Positions 29,575-38,474 of a stretch of 64,000 nucleotides of DNA are shown in pieces. The stretch lies in assembly GCF_036010325.1 (NCBI RefSeq), contig NZ_CP108549.1:4712001-4776000 (forward strand). Direction: 5' to 3'. Source of the DNA: Streptomyces sp. NBC_01210 (lineage in GTDB: Bacteria > Actinomycetota > Actinomycetes > Streptomycetales > Streptomycetaceae). A model generated the notes under the pieces. It searched no databases. It saw only the letters and a program-made list of their open reading frames with translations, and was not told the DNA's origin. The translations under genes were made by a program, and so were the position numbers. Every line of letters begins with the position of its first letter. The first letter of the stretch is position 1.

Positions 29575-30918
29575 GTGCAGCGATCCACCTGGCGCACCTG
29601 GTCCGGCACGGTCGGCTGCGCTCCCGCGCAGCTCGTCCGCCCCACCGGCGAGGACGAGATCGTCCAGGCGGTACGGGCCGCCGCAGGCAGCGGACTGACC
29701 GTGCGGGCGGCCGGTACCGGCCATTCGTTCAACCGCCTGGCGACCACGCCCGGCGTGCTGCTCGACCTCACCTCGTACTCCGGGGTCGTCGCCGTGGACC
29801 GCGCGGCCGGGGAGGCCACGGTCCGCGCCGGCACCCCGATCGGCGTCCTCTGTAGGGAACTCGACCGCCAGGGACTGGCGCTGGAGAACATCGGCACGCT
29901 CGCCGAGCAGACCGTCGCGGGCGCCCTGTCCACCGGCAACCACGGCACCGGACTGGCCCATCCGCCGCTGTCCGGCCAGGTCACCCGGGTCCGGCTGGTC
30001 ACCGCGGACGGCGTCGCCCGGGACGTCGGCCCGGGTGACGACCCCGACCTGTGGGGGAGCGTACGGACCGCGCTGGGCACCCTCGGCGTACTCACCACCG
30101 TCACACTGCGCTGTGTGCCCGCGTTCAACCTCCGGCTGCGGCTGCACTCCGAGCCGCTGGACGCGCTGCTCGAGCGCTTCACACACTGGGCGGGGCAGAG
30201 CGAGCACCCCAGCCTCAACTGGCTGCCCTGGACCGACCGGGTGAGCGTGCGCTCCATCGACCGCACCGACGAACCGGCCACCCCGCGGGCCCCGTTGCGC
30301 CGCTATGCGTCCACCCTCGACGAGGTGCGCTGCGGAATCACCGGGCAGGCCGGCCGGGTCGGCGGCGCGGGCACGGTGCCCTGGCTCACCAGCCGCGTCG
30401 GCGGCCTGTGGCCCGACTCCCCGTACATCGACACGAGCCACCGGGTCTTCACCTTCCCGCAGCCGGTGCGGTTCCTCGCCATGGAGCACGCACTGCCGCT
30501 GGAGCGCACCGCCGACGCGCTGCGCGCCCTGCGGCCCGTGCTGCGCAGGCTGGGCGCGTACTCCCCGTACTCGGTACTGGTACGGGTCAGTGCGGGCGAC
30601 GACCTGCCGCTGAGCCTCGCGCACGGCCGCGACACCGGCTATATCAACGTCACCGTGCCGCGGACCGCGGGCCAGATCGAGATTCTGCGCGCCGCCGAGC
30701 ATGTGCTGCGCGAGTACGAGGCCCGCCCGCACTGGGGCAAGGCGCACACGGCGACCGCCGAGGTGCTCGCGCCGCGCTATCCGCGCTGGAAGGACTTCCA
30801 GCGGATACGGACGCTGCTCGACCCGGCCGGGGTGTTCTCCAACGAGTACGCGGACAAGGTCCTCGGCCCGGTGCCGGCCACCGCACGCGACAGGGCACCC
30901 GCAGGGGCGGCCCAGTGA
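29575..30918 (+). CDS. FAD-linked aldonolactone/alditol oxidase-like flavoprotein
   Basis: A 447-residue VAO-family oxidase. The N-terminal FAD domain contains RAAGTGHSFN (His is the usual covalent flavin site) and GNHGTG. The C-terminal ALO domain ends with RPHWGKAHT, the typical HWxKxH active-site motif. Relatives are D-arabinono-1,4-lactone oxidase, L-gulonolactone oxidase and the Streptomyces alditol oxidase AldO. It would oxidise a polyol or sugar lactone with O2, giving H2O2. GTG start with GGAGAGGAA upstream. It overlaps the next gene by four bases. Confidence 0.85.
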   Translation: MQRSTWRTWSGTVGCAPAQLVRPTGEDEIVQAVRAAAGSGLTVRAAGTGHSFNRLATTPGVLLDLTSYSGVVAVDRAAGEATVRAGTPIGVLCRELDRQGLALENIGTLAEQTVAGALSTGNHGTGLAHPPLSGQVTRVRLVTADGVARDVGPGDDPDLWGSVRTALGTLGVLTTVTLRCVPAFNLRLRLHSEPLDALLERFTHWAGQSEHPSLNWLPWTDRVSVRSIDRTDEPATPRAPLRRYASTLDEVRCGITGQAGRVGGAGTVPWLTSRVGGLWPDSPYIDTSHRVFTFPQPVRFLAMEHALPLERTADALRALRPVLRRLGAYSPYSVLVRVSAGDDLPLSLAHGRDTGYINVTVPRTAGQIEILRAAEHVLREYEARPHWGKAHTATAEVLAPRYPRWKDFQRIRTLLDPAGVFSNEYADKVLGPVPATARDRAPAGAAQ

Positions 30919-31688
30919 CGGCGGCCGCGGCACCCGGCGCCGTACTCCTCGACTTCGACGGCCTGATCTGCGACACCGAGAGCGCGGGACACCGCGCCTG
31001 GCGGGAGATCTACGCCGAGTGCGGCCTGGAGTTCCCGGACGGGCTGTGGCGCTCCATGGTGGGCCGCGCCGACGGCGAACGGCTCGCCGCCGGCCATCTC
31101 GCGGACCTGATCGGCGGCGGGGACACGCCCGCCCTGGTGGCCCGCAGGAAGCAGCGCAAGCTGGACCTGTGCCGGAACGAGCCGCTGCGGCCGGGGGTAC
31201 GCGAGCTGCTCGACGCCGCCCGGGACGGCGGGGTGCCGGCCGTCGTGGTCTCCAGCGCGCCGCACGCCTGGGTGGCTCCGCATCTGGACCGGCTCGGGGT
31301 GCGGGACCGCTTCGCGTTCCTGGTGACGGGCGATCTGACGGACCGCCACAAGCCGCACCCGGACCTGTACGAACTGGCGTTGAGCCGCCTCGGCTGCCCG
31401 CCCGCCCGGGCCGAGGCATTCGAGGACTCGGCGATCGGGGTACGGGCCGCCCGCGCCGCCGGAGTGCGCTGTGTCGCCGTGCCCAACGCGGTCGGCGATC
31501 CGGCGGAACTCGTCCATGCCGACGCCGTACTGCCCTCGCTGAGCGACTACGACCTGAACGACTACGACCCGAGCCACGACGACCTGAACGACTACGGCCC
31601 GAGCCACTACGACGTGACCGGCCCCGACCCGACCCGTTACGACCCGCAGGCGGACGGCGTCCGCACCGAAGGGACACCCGCCGTATGA
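30915..31688 (+). CDS. HAD-family sugar phosphatase with a repetitive C-terminus
   Basis: A 257-residue HAD hydrolase of the beta-phosphoglucomutase-like subgroup. Motif I is DFDGLICDTE, motif II VSSAPH, motif III lysine in HKPHPDLY and motif IV EDSAIG. It probably removes a phosphate, as KDO-8-phosphate and sialic-acid-9-phosphate phosphatases do after NeuB-type condensation. The last 45 residues are not HAD: they are three copies of a ten-residue unit like DLNDYDPSHD, encoded by 30-bp tandem repeats. The GTG start overlaps the previous stop. Confidence 0.85.
   Translation: MTAAAAPGAVLLDFDGLICDTESAGHRAWREIYAECGLEFPDGLWRSMVGRADGERLAAGHLADLIGGGDTPALVARRKQRKLDLCRNEPLRPGVRELLDAARDGGVPAVVVSSAPHAWVAPHLDRLGVRDRFAFLVTGDLTDRHKPHPDLYELALSRLGCPPARAEAFEDSAIGVRAARAAGVRCVAVPNAVGDPAELVHADAVLPSLSDYDLNDYDPSHDDLNDYGPSHYDVTGPDPTRYDPQADGVRTEGTPAV
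31551..31640 (+). repeat. 30-bp tandem repeat at the end of the HAD gene
   Basis: Three consecutive 30-bp units begin at 31551, 31581 and 31611; the first two are nearly identical and the third is degenerate. They code acidic, Tyr/Asn/Pro-containing decapeptides in frame. Confidence 0.8.
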
Positions 31689-32653
31689 CCACCGCAGCCG
31701 CACTGGAGGCCCTGGCCAGCCCGGACGCCTCGAACCCCGAGTGGATCTGGCGCTCCGGCGAGCTCGTGCCCTGGGAGCAGGCCGCAGTTCATGTCAACGC
31801 GGTCGGCCATGCCTCGGTCGCCGCCGTCTTCGAAGGCATCAAGGCCTACCTCGCCGCCGACGGGCAGCGGCTGCTGGTCTTCCGGCTCGACGACCATCTG
31901 CGCCGGCTCGCCGACTCCGCCCGGCTCTGCCGCCTCTCCCTGCCCTACTCCGCGGCGGAACTGCACCGGGCCGTCGTGGAACTGCTCACCGTCAACGGCT
32001 ACCGGCAGGACGCCTATCTGCGGCCCTGGGCCTTCCCCGGCGGCATCATCAGGGAGCAGATGGTCCCGGCCGACGCGGTCTGCGAAGTGATCGTCGACTC
32101 CTGGCCGTTCCGCAGCGCCCTGGACACCGAGCGCGGCTGCCGCGCCGCCGTCAGCTCCTGGCTGCGGGTCGGCGAGTCCTCGATGCCACCGCGCGCCAAG
32201 GCGTTCTCGAACTACCACAACGGCCGGCTCGCGATGATGGAGGCCAGGGAGAACGGCCACGACTGGCCGGTCATGCTCAACGAGCGGCACAAAGTCAGCG
32301 AAGGAGCGGGCGCCTGCCTCGCCCTCGTACGCGACGGAGTCGTCGCCACCCCCTCACTCAGCAGCGGCGTCCTGCCGGGCATCACCCGGGACACCGCGCT
32401 CGTCCTGCTGCGCGGTCTCGGCCTGCAGGTCGAGGAGCGCGAGGTGGACCGCAGCGAGCTGTATCTCGCCGACGAGATCTTCTTCATGGGGACGGCGTGG
32501 GAGATCCTGCCCGTCACCACCATCGACGGGCTGACGGTCTCCGACGGCACGCCCGGCCCGGTGACCCGCAGGCTCTCCCAGGCGTACGGCCGGCTGATGC
32601 GCGGCGAGGACGACCGTTTCGCCGAGTGGATCACGGAGGTGCCGCTGTCGTGA
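31685..32653 (+). CDS. Class IV (branched-chain type) aminotransferase
   Basis: A 322-residue PLP enzyme of the IlvE/D-amino-acid aminotransferase fold. The PLP lysine is in RAKAFSNYHNG near residue 180; EGAGACLALVRDG and the SGVLPGITRDTAL stretch are the conserved cofactor phosphate region. Class IV enzymes aminate 2-oxo acids, often with hydrophobic or unusual side chains. Here it is well placed to convert a NeuB-derived 2-oxo acid into an amino acid. The ATG overlaps the HAD stop. It is not a housekeeping IlvE by context. Confidence 0.85.
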   Translation: MTTAAALEALASPDASNPEWIWRSGELVPWEQAAVHVNAVGHASVAAVFEGIKAYLAADGQRLLVFRLDDHLRRLADSARLCRLSLPYSAAELHRAVVELLTVNGYRQDAYLRPWAFPGGIIREQMVPADAVCEVIVDSWPFRSALDTERGCRAAVSSWLRVGESSMPPRAKAFSNYHNGRLAMMEARENGHDWPVMLNERHKVSEGAGACLALVRDGVVATPSLSSGVLPGITRDTALVLLRGLGLQVEEREVDRSELYLADEIFFMGTAWEILPVTTIDGLTVSDGTPGPVTRRLSQAYGRLMRGEDDRFAEWITEVPLS

Positions 32654-33654
32654 AGGCCGTGCTGGTACGGGAGTTCGGCGCGCCCGAGGTGTTGCGCGCC
32701 GAGGAGGTGGCAGACCCGCGTCCGGCCGCCGGGGAGCTGCTGGTCGCGGTCGAGGCGGCCGGCGTCAACTTCATCGACGTCTACCGGCGGTCGGGCGCCT
32801 ACCCCGGTCCACTGCCGTTCATCCCGGGCGCCGAAGCGGCAGGCGTCGTCATCGCACTCGGACCGGAGACGGACGAAGCTGCCTGCCGCCACCGGGTCGG
32901 CGATCGGGTCGCGTGGGCCAACCAGCCCGGCGGCTACGCCGAACTCGCAGTGATCCCCGCCCACCGGGCCGTGCCCGTCCCGGACGGCCTCACCTGCCGC
33001 TCCGCGGCCGCGGTGCTGCTGCAGGGCATGACCGCCCACTACCTGACCCACGACACCTACCCCGTGCGCCCCGGAGACACCGTGCTCGTGCACGCGGCCG
33101 CAGGCGGGATGGGGCTGCTGCTCACCCAGCTGGCGCGGCTGCGCGGCGGCCGGGTGATCGGCACCGTCTCCACCGCCGAGAAGGAGAAGGCCGCCCGCGC
33201 GGCCGGCGCCTGGCAGGTCCTGCGGCACGGCCAGGACGACATCGCCACGGCCGTACGGGAGCTGACGGACGGAGAGGGGGTCGCCGCGGTGTACGACGGG
33301 GTGGGCGCCCCCACCTTCGACGCGAGTCTGGACTCACTGCGGCCCCGCGGCACCCTGGCGGTCTTCGGCCAGGCCGGCGGCCGGGTGCCGCCGGTGGACC
33401 TGCAGCGGCTCAACGCCGCGGGCTCGGTGTTCGTCACACGGCCGAATCTCGACCACCACATTGCCACTGCTGGTGAACTGGCTCACCGGGCCGCCGACGT
33501 CTTCGGACTCGTCGCCGGCGGCCGGATCGACCTACACATCGGCGGCAGTTTCCCGCTGGAGCGGGCCGGGGAGGCCCACAGGGCCCTGGAGAGCCGCGCC
33601 TCCACCGGGAAGCTGCTCCTCACCACCAGCACCACGAACGGAGACACACCATGA
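32650..33654 (+). CDS. Quinone oxidoreductase-like MDR protein (copy 2)
   Basis: A 334-residue paralogue of the protein at 21779-22741; shared blocks include AGVNFIDVYRRSGAYP, AAVLLQGMTAHYLTHDTYP and the NADPH loop AAAGGMGLLLTQLA. It has no zinc ligands. The GTG overlaps the aminotransferase stop by four bases and its own stop overlaps the next ATG, so it is inside a translationally coupled run. Both copies in one cluster suggest two similar reduction steps or redundancy. Confidence 0.83.
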   Translation: MKAVLVREFGAPEVLRAEEVADPRPAAGELLVAVEAAGVNFIDVYRRSGAYPGPLPFIPGAEAAGVVIALGPETDEAACRHRVGDRVAWANQPGGYAELAVIPAHRAVPVPDGLTCRSAAAVLLQGMTAHYLTHDTYPVRPGDTVLVHAAAGGMGLLLTQLARLRGGRVIGTVSTAEKEKAARAAGAWQVLRHGQDDIATAVRELTDGEGVAAVYDGVGAPTFDASLDSLRPRGTLAVFGQAGGRVPPVDLQRLNAAGSVFVTRPNLDHHIATAGELAHRAADVFGLVAGGRIDLHIGGSFPLERAGEAHRALESRASTGKLLLTTSTTNGDTP

Positions 33655-34499
33655 GTGACCAGTCGGCCACCTTCGCCCTCGGCGGCGACCTCCCTGTCCA
33701 CCGTCTCGGCTTCGGAGCCATGCGGCTCACCGGCGACGGCAACTGGGGCCTGCCCGACGATCCCGAGGGCGCGCTCAAGGTCGCCCGCCGGGCGGTCGAA
33801 CTGGGTGTCGAGTTCATCGACACCGCCGACGCCTACGGCCCGGCAACCAACGAGATGCAGCTCGCCGAGGCTCTCCACCCCTACCAGGACGGCCTGGTCA
33901 TCGCCACCAAGGCGGGCCAGAGCCGGCCGTCCCGGCGCGAGTGGAAGCCGCTCGGCCGTCCCGAATACCTGCGCCAGCAGTGCGAGTTGAGCCTGCGGTG
34001 GCTGCGCGTGGAGCGCATCGACCTCTTCCAGCTGCACCGGATCGACCCACAGGTGCCGGCCGCCGACCAGTTCGCCGCCCTCGCCCAGCTCCAGAAGGAG
34101 GGCAAGGTCCGCCACCTCGGCCTCTCCGAGGTCACCGTCGAGCAGATCGAGGAGGCAAAGGCCTACTTCGACGTGGTCAGCGTGCAGAACATGTTCAACC
34201 TGACCGACCGTTCGCACGAGGCCGTACTCGACTACTGCACCCGGGAGAACATCGCCTTCATCCCGTGGCTGCCCATCGCACGCGGCGAGCACGCCGCCCC
34301 CGGCAGCCCGGTCGCCGGTATCGCCCGGGAGCTCGGCGCCACCCCCGCCCAGGTGGCGCTCGCCTGGCTGCTGCGCCGCTCGCCCGTGGTGATCCCGATC
34401 CCGGGCACCTCCTCCATCGCCCACCTGGAGGAGAACATGCGCGCCGCCGAGATCGAGCTCACCGACGACCAGTTCGCGCGCCTGTCCCAGCTGACCTGA
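33651..34499 (+). CDS. Aldo/keto reductase
   Basis: A 282-residue AKR with the full catalytic tetrad visible: Asp and Tyr in FIDTADAYGP, Lys in IATKAGQ and His in FQLHRID. The late NADPH-binding block is VIPIPGTSSIAHLEEN. Such enzymes reduce aldehydes or ketones to alcohols. The ATG overlaps the preceding stop by four bases. Together with the SDR, the RmlD-like reductase and the two QOR proteins it makes five candidate redox enzymes acting on carbonyls in this cluster. Confidence 0.86.
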   Translation: MSDQSATFALGGDLPVHRLGFGAMRLTGDGNWGLPDDPEGALKVARRAVELGVEFIDTADAYGPATNEMQLAEALHPYQDGLVIATKAGQSRPSRREWKPLGRPEYLRQQCELSLRWLRVERIDLFQLHRIDPQVPAADQFAALAQLQKEGKVRHLGLSEVTVEQIEEAKAYFDVVSVQNMFNLTDRSHEAVLDYCTRENIAFIPWLPIARGEHAAPGSPVAGIARELGATPAQVALAWLLRRSPVVIPIPGTSSIAHLEENMRAAEIELTDDQFARLSQLT

Positions 34500-34522
34500 C
34501 CGGAAGGCAGAAGACCACCGCC

Positions 34523-35782
34523 ATGAGCATCCTCGTACTCCACAAGAAGAACCTCAGCCGCCGCCGCCATCTCGCCAGGGCCCAGCAGTATGCCCACGAG
34601 CACGGTGAGCGTCTGCTGCTGGTGATGAAGGACCCCGAGTGGGAGGCGGAGTACGTCGACCGGGTCGTCATCGCCGACACCAGCAGCATCGACGAGACGC
34701 TGGCGGCGGTGAAGGCCCTCGCGGCCGAGGAGAGCGAGGCGTTCTCCGCGGTGGTCACCTTCGCCGAGGCGCCCGTGCCCTCGGCCGCCCTGGTGGCGGC
34801 CGAGTTCGGGCTGGTCTCGGTGAGCGAGCAGACCGCGCGGCTGGCCCGCGACAAATGGGTCATGCGCGAGGCGTTCGCGGCCGGCGGCGTACCGCAGCCC
34901 CGCTACGGCATCGCGCACTCCCTCGACGAGGCCCGCGAGATCGCCCGCCACACCGGCTTCCCCCTGGTGATGAAGCCGGTGCTGGGCACCGGCAGCATGT
35001 TCGTACGCAGCGTCGACAACCAGGACGAGCTCGACGAGCACTTCGAGTTCTTCCTCAAGGGCGCCTGGGACGGCTTCACCTACGACCCGCTGCACAGCGC
35101 CGCGCACCAGGAGTACGAAGGCGGCCTGCTGCTGGAGGAGTTCGTACCCGGCGCCGAGATATGCGTCGAGTCGCTCGTCCACGACGGCACCACCCGCACC
35201 CTCGCCATCCACGACAAGCCGCTGCCCACCGGGCCCACCTTCGAAGAGGTGTACGCCTGCACCCCGACCCGGCTCCCGGAAGCGACAGTGCGGGCCGTCG
35301 AGGAGGCCACCGTGGCCGTACACCACGCGCTGGGCATCACCACCGGCGCCACCCATGTGGAGTTCCGGCTGCGCGGTGACGCCGAACCGGTGGTGCTGGA
35401 GGCCGCGGCCCGGATGGGCGGCGGCCCCATCTACCGATCCGTCCTGCTCTCCACCGGCGTCGACATGGTCGAGGCGGTGCTGGACCTCGCGCGGGGGCGG
35501 GCGCCGCGTATCGAGCCCAAGGAGCGGGCCACCCCGGTCGGCTTCTGGAACATCTTCCCCGACAGGGCGGGCACGTTCACCGGCGCCGTCGGCCTCGATG
35601 AGGTGAGTGCCGACCCGCGCGTCGACGAGGTGCAGATCTACAAGACGCCGGGCGACCAGCTGCTCGTACCGCCGCAGACCTTCCAGGGCCACGGCCACCT
35701 CATCTTCACCGTGGACACCGAGGACGAACTCGACCCGGCCTTCCGGGAGATGACCGCCACCCTTCGACTGGAGACCGAATGA
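34523..35782 (+). CDS. ATP-grasp carboxylate-amine ligase (1)
   Basis: A 419-residue ATP-grasp enzyme like the L-amino acid ligases (BacD type) and biotin-carboxylase-fold proteins. ATP-binding lysine in PLVMKPVLGTGS near residue 155, LLLEEFVPGAEICVES near residue 205, and the metal/phosphate block HVEFRL...VLEAAARMGGG near residue 290. These enzymes activate a carboxylate as acyl phosphate and attack it with an amine, giving peptide bonds without an NRPS. The next gene is another ATP-grasp enzyme overlapping by four bases. Substrates cannot be read, but methylaspartate is a candidate. Confidence 0.83.
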   Translation: MSILVLHKKNLSRRRHLARAQQYAHEHGERLLLVMKDPEWEAEYVDRVVIADTSSIDETLAAVKALAAEESEAFSAVVTFAEAPVPSAALVAAEFGLVSVSEQTARLARDKWVMREAFAAGGVPQPRYGIAHSLDEAREIARHTGFPLVMKPVLGTGSMFVRSVDNQDELDEHFEFFLKGAWDGFTYDPLHSAAHQEYEGGLLLEEFVPGAEICVESLVHDGTTRTLAIHDKPLPTGPTFEEVYACTPTRLPEATVRAVEEATVAVHHALGITTGATHVEFRLRGDAEPVVLEAAARMGGGPIYRSVLLSTGVDMVEAVLDLARGRAPRIEPKERATPVGFWNIFPDRAGTFTGAVGLDEVSADPRVDEVQIYKTPGDQLLVPPQTFQGHGHLIFTVDTEDELDPAFREMTATLRLETE

Positions 35783-37080
35783 CCAGCCCCACCAGCACCA
35801 GGCGCCGAATCGCCGTCGTCGGCGGGCACTCCCACTCGGTGATGTCGGCGAAGGATCTCGACCTCGACGTGGTGCTGGTCCATATGCCCGGCATGTACGA
35901 GGAGATGCTGCAGGACCACTGCGAGCGCATCGTCCACGCCGACCTGTCCGACGCCGACGCGCTGCTGGACGTACTGCGCCCCCTGCACGAGGAGCGCCCC
36001 TTCGAGCGGGTGCTCACCACCAGCGAGGCCGGGGCCGTCCCCACCGCCGTCGTCGTCGAGGAACTCGGTCTGCCCGGCAACAGCGTGGCCGCCGTACGCG
36101 CCCTGTACGACAAGGTGCTCACCCGCGAGGCGCTCGCCCGGGCCGGCGTCAGCCCGGTCCGGTACCAGGTAGTCGAGAGCGCGGAGTCCCTCACCGCGTT
36201 CCTGGACACCATCGGCGGCCGGATCGTCGTCAAGCCCGTCGACGGCACCGCCAGCGCCGATGTACACATCCTGGACGACAAGGAGGCGGCGACGGCTGCC
36301 TGGGACGCGCTCAGCGCCGCCGGCTACCCCAGGGCGCTCGCCGAGGAGTTCCTGGACGGCCCGGTCATCAGCGTCGAGGCGTTCTCCTTCGGCGGCCGCC
36401 ATCTGCCGGTCGCCCTGATGACCTCGGTGCTGGACGAATACCTGGTGGAAATGGAGCACTCCATCCCCGGGGCGTACGGCGCCGAGTGGACCGGCGAGCT
36501 GCACGCGCAGACCGTCGCCCTGCTCAACGAGGTCGGTCTCCAGGAAGGCCCCACCCACACCGAGTTCATCCTCACCCCGGACGGCCCGCGCATGCTGGAG
36601 TCCCACAGCCGCATGGGCGGCGGCGGCACCCCCTCCATCCTGCGGCGCGCCTACGGACTGGACTTCTCCCGGATGTTCCTGTCCGTCCCGCTCTCCATCG
36701 AGGAACTGCCCGAGCACGCGCCCCAGGCGGTGGGCGCCGGCCACATCCGCTTCTTCGCGCCCGAGCCCGGCGTGATCACCGGCTTCGACGGGATCGAGCG
36801 GCTGACGGAGTCCGGCATCGAGGTGCGGCAGGCGCCGGTCGGTACGAAGCTGCCCGGAGTGCCGGGGCTGGTGGAGCTCTCCGGCGCCGACACAGGGGTG
36901 CTGCTGCAGATGAACGTGGGCGACACCGTGCCCGCGATCCGGGCCGGCTGGGACCGGGCCATGGGATACGTCATCGCCACCGGCCAGGACACGCCGGACG
37001 CCGCGCGCCGCTGCGCCGAGGTCGACGAGATCCTCCGCTTCCACACCGCCCCGGCCGCGGACGGAGCGCGGGACGCCTGA
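35779..37080 (+). CDS. ATP-grasp carboxylate-amine ligase (2)
   Basis: A 433-residue ATP-grasp enzyme distinct in sequence from its neighbour but with the same landmarks: RIVVKPVDGTAS near residue 155, LAEEFLDGPVISVEAF, and HTEFILTPDGPRMLESHSR followed by MGGGGTP. The N-terminal Rossmann-like part reads RIAVVGGHSHSV. Two adjacent, non-identical ligases suggest two different amide bonds, such as a dipeptide and then a tripeptide. It overlaps genes on both sides. Confidence 0.83.
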   Translation: MTSPTSTRRRIAVVGGHSHSVMSAKDLDLDVVLVHMPGMYEEMLQDHCERIVHADLSDADALLDVLRPLHEERPFERVLTTSEAGAVPTAVVVEELGLPGNSVAAVRALYDKVLTREALARAGVSPVRYQVVESAESLTAFLDTIGGRIVVKPVDGTASADVHILDDKEAATAAWDALSAAGYPRALAEEFLDGPVISVEAFSFGGRHLPVALMTSVLDEYLVEMEHSIPGAYGAEWTGELHAQTVALLNEVGLQEGPTHTEFILTPDGPRMLESHSRMGGGGTPSILRRAYGLDFSRMFLSVPLSIEELPEHAPQAVGAGHIRFFAPEPGVITGFDGIERLTESGIEVRQAPVGTKLPGVPGLVELSGADTGVLLQMNVGDTVPAIRAGWDRAMGYVIATGQDTPDAARRCAEVDEILRFHTAPAADGARDA

Positions 37081-38408
37081 TGACCACACCGAGGAAGACC
37101 GGCAGCGACGACGCGGAGACAGCCGACAGCAAGGACACGGCTGCCGCCGACAGCGCGGACGCGGAAGCCCCCGACAGCACGGAGACCGTGCCGCTCCTGC
37201 GCGACCACGACTTCCGGATGCTGTTCGCGGCGGCCGTGGTCAGCAAGGTCGGCACGCACATCGGCTACATCGCCCTGCCCCTGGTGGCCATCGAGGCACT
37301 CGACGCGTCACCGGGCCAGGTCGGCCTGCTCGGCATGCTGTCCACCGTCGCCTTCCTCCTCATCGGGCTGCCGGCCGGGGCCTGGGTGGACCGGATGCGC
37401 TACCGCCGGGTCATGATCGTCACCGACCTGGTGCGTACCGCGCTGCTCGCCTCCGTGCCCGCCGCCGCCTGGCTGGACCTGCTCACCATCGAGCAGCTCT
37501 ACGCGGTGGTGCTGCTGTCCGGCTGCGCCACCGTCTTCTTCGACGTCGGGGCCCAGAGCTATCTACCCCACCTCGTCGGCCGGGACCGGCTGGTCCGGGC
37601 GAACGCGCAGCTGGGCGCCTGGGACGCGGCACTCCAGGTGGGCGGCAGGGGCGGCGGCGGCTTCCTCGTGGGGGCGCTCACCGCCCCGGTCGCGGTGCTC
37701 GCCAACGCGTTCGGCTTCCTGTGGTCCGCGCTCTGCCTGACCCGGATCCGCAAGCGACGGGACAAGCCGTCCCACATACGGAAAAACCTCGCCTCAGAGA
37801 TCGGGGAAGGCGTCCGGTTCGTCTTCGGCCATGTCGTACTGCGGCCCGTCGCACTGGCCGGGGCCTGCACCAATCTCTCCGTCTTCGCCATCACCACAAT
37901 GATCCCGGTGCTGTTCCGCGACGAACTGGACCTCTCGGTGTGGACCGTCGGCCTCTTTCTCTCCGTCGGCGGCGTCGGCGTCTTCCTGGGCGCGCTCGCG
38001 GCCCGCCGGGTGGGAGAGCGCCTCGGCGCCGGCCGGGCGCCCTGGATCCTCGGTCTGTCCACCGCCCCCTTCGCGCTGGCCGTACCGCTGGTGGTGGACC
38101 GTGGCGCGTGGCTCTGGCTCACGGCCGGCTGCTGGCTGCTGGTCACCATCCGCATGGGCGTCGACAACGTGCTGATGGTCAGCTTCCGCCAGCGCGTCAC
38201 CCCGGACGCGCTGCTGGGCCGGATGAACGCCACCATGCGCTTCCTGTTCACCGGGGCGCTGGCGATCGGCGCGGCGCTCGCCGCGCTCATTGGCGAGTAC
38301 GTCTCCGTACGTGCGGCCCTGGGGACCGGGGCCGTGGGCCTGGCCGTCGCCTGGCTGCCGGTGTTCCTCTCCCCGCTGCGCACAATGCGCGAACTGCCCT
38401 CCGAATAG
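37080..38408 (+). CDS. MFS transporter, probable product exporter
   Basis: A 442-residue major facilitator protein with about 12 membrane helices. A 45-residue acidic Asp/Ala/Thr-rich N-terminus precedes LLRDHDFRMLFAAAVVSK, the usual beginning of the actinobacterial 'enterobactin exporter-like' MFS branch. The loop between helices 2 and 3 reads GAWVDRMRYRR, the standard MFS motif A region. The ATG overlaps the ligase stop by one base. Position at the end of the biosynthetic operon points to export or self-resistance. Confidence 0.85.
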   Translation: MTTPRKTGSDDAETADSKDTAAADSADAEAPDSTETVPLLRDHDFRMLFAAAVVSKVGTHIGYIALPLVAIEALDASPGQVGLLGMLSTVAFLLIGLPAGAWVDRMRYRRVMIVTDLVRTALLASVPAAAWLDLLTIEQLYAVVLLSGCATVFFDVGAQSYLPHLVGRDRLVRANAQLGAWDAALQVGGRGGGGFLVGALTAPVAVLANAFGFLWSALCLTRIRKRRDKPSHIRKNLASEIGEGVRFVFGHVVLRPVALAGACTNLSVFAITTMIPVLFRDELDLSVWTVGLFLSVGGVGVFLGALAARRVGERLGAGRAPWILGLSTAPFALAVPLVVDRGAWLWLTAGCWLLVTIRMGVDNVLMVSFRQRVTPDALLGRMNATMRFLFTGALAIGAALAALIGEYVSVRAALGTGAVGLAVAWLPVFLSPLRTMRELPSE

Positions 38409-38474
38409 ACCGCACCGCACCGCATCAGCACCGCACTCCACCCAGACCGCCCAAGCCCGAAGGGGGGACGTGTC

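Noticed and set aside
30051..30914. Long plus-strand frame overlapping the flavoprotein gene
   Set aside because: It is the +1 frame of the flavoprotein gene read into the HAD frame; the HAD protein begins at the GTG at 30915.
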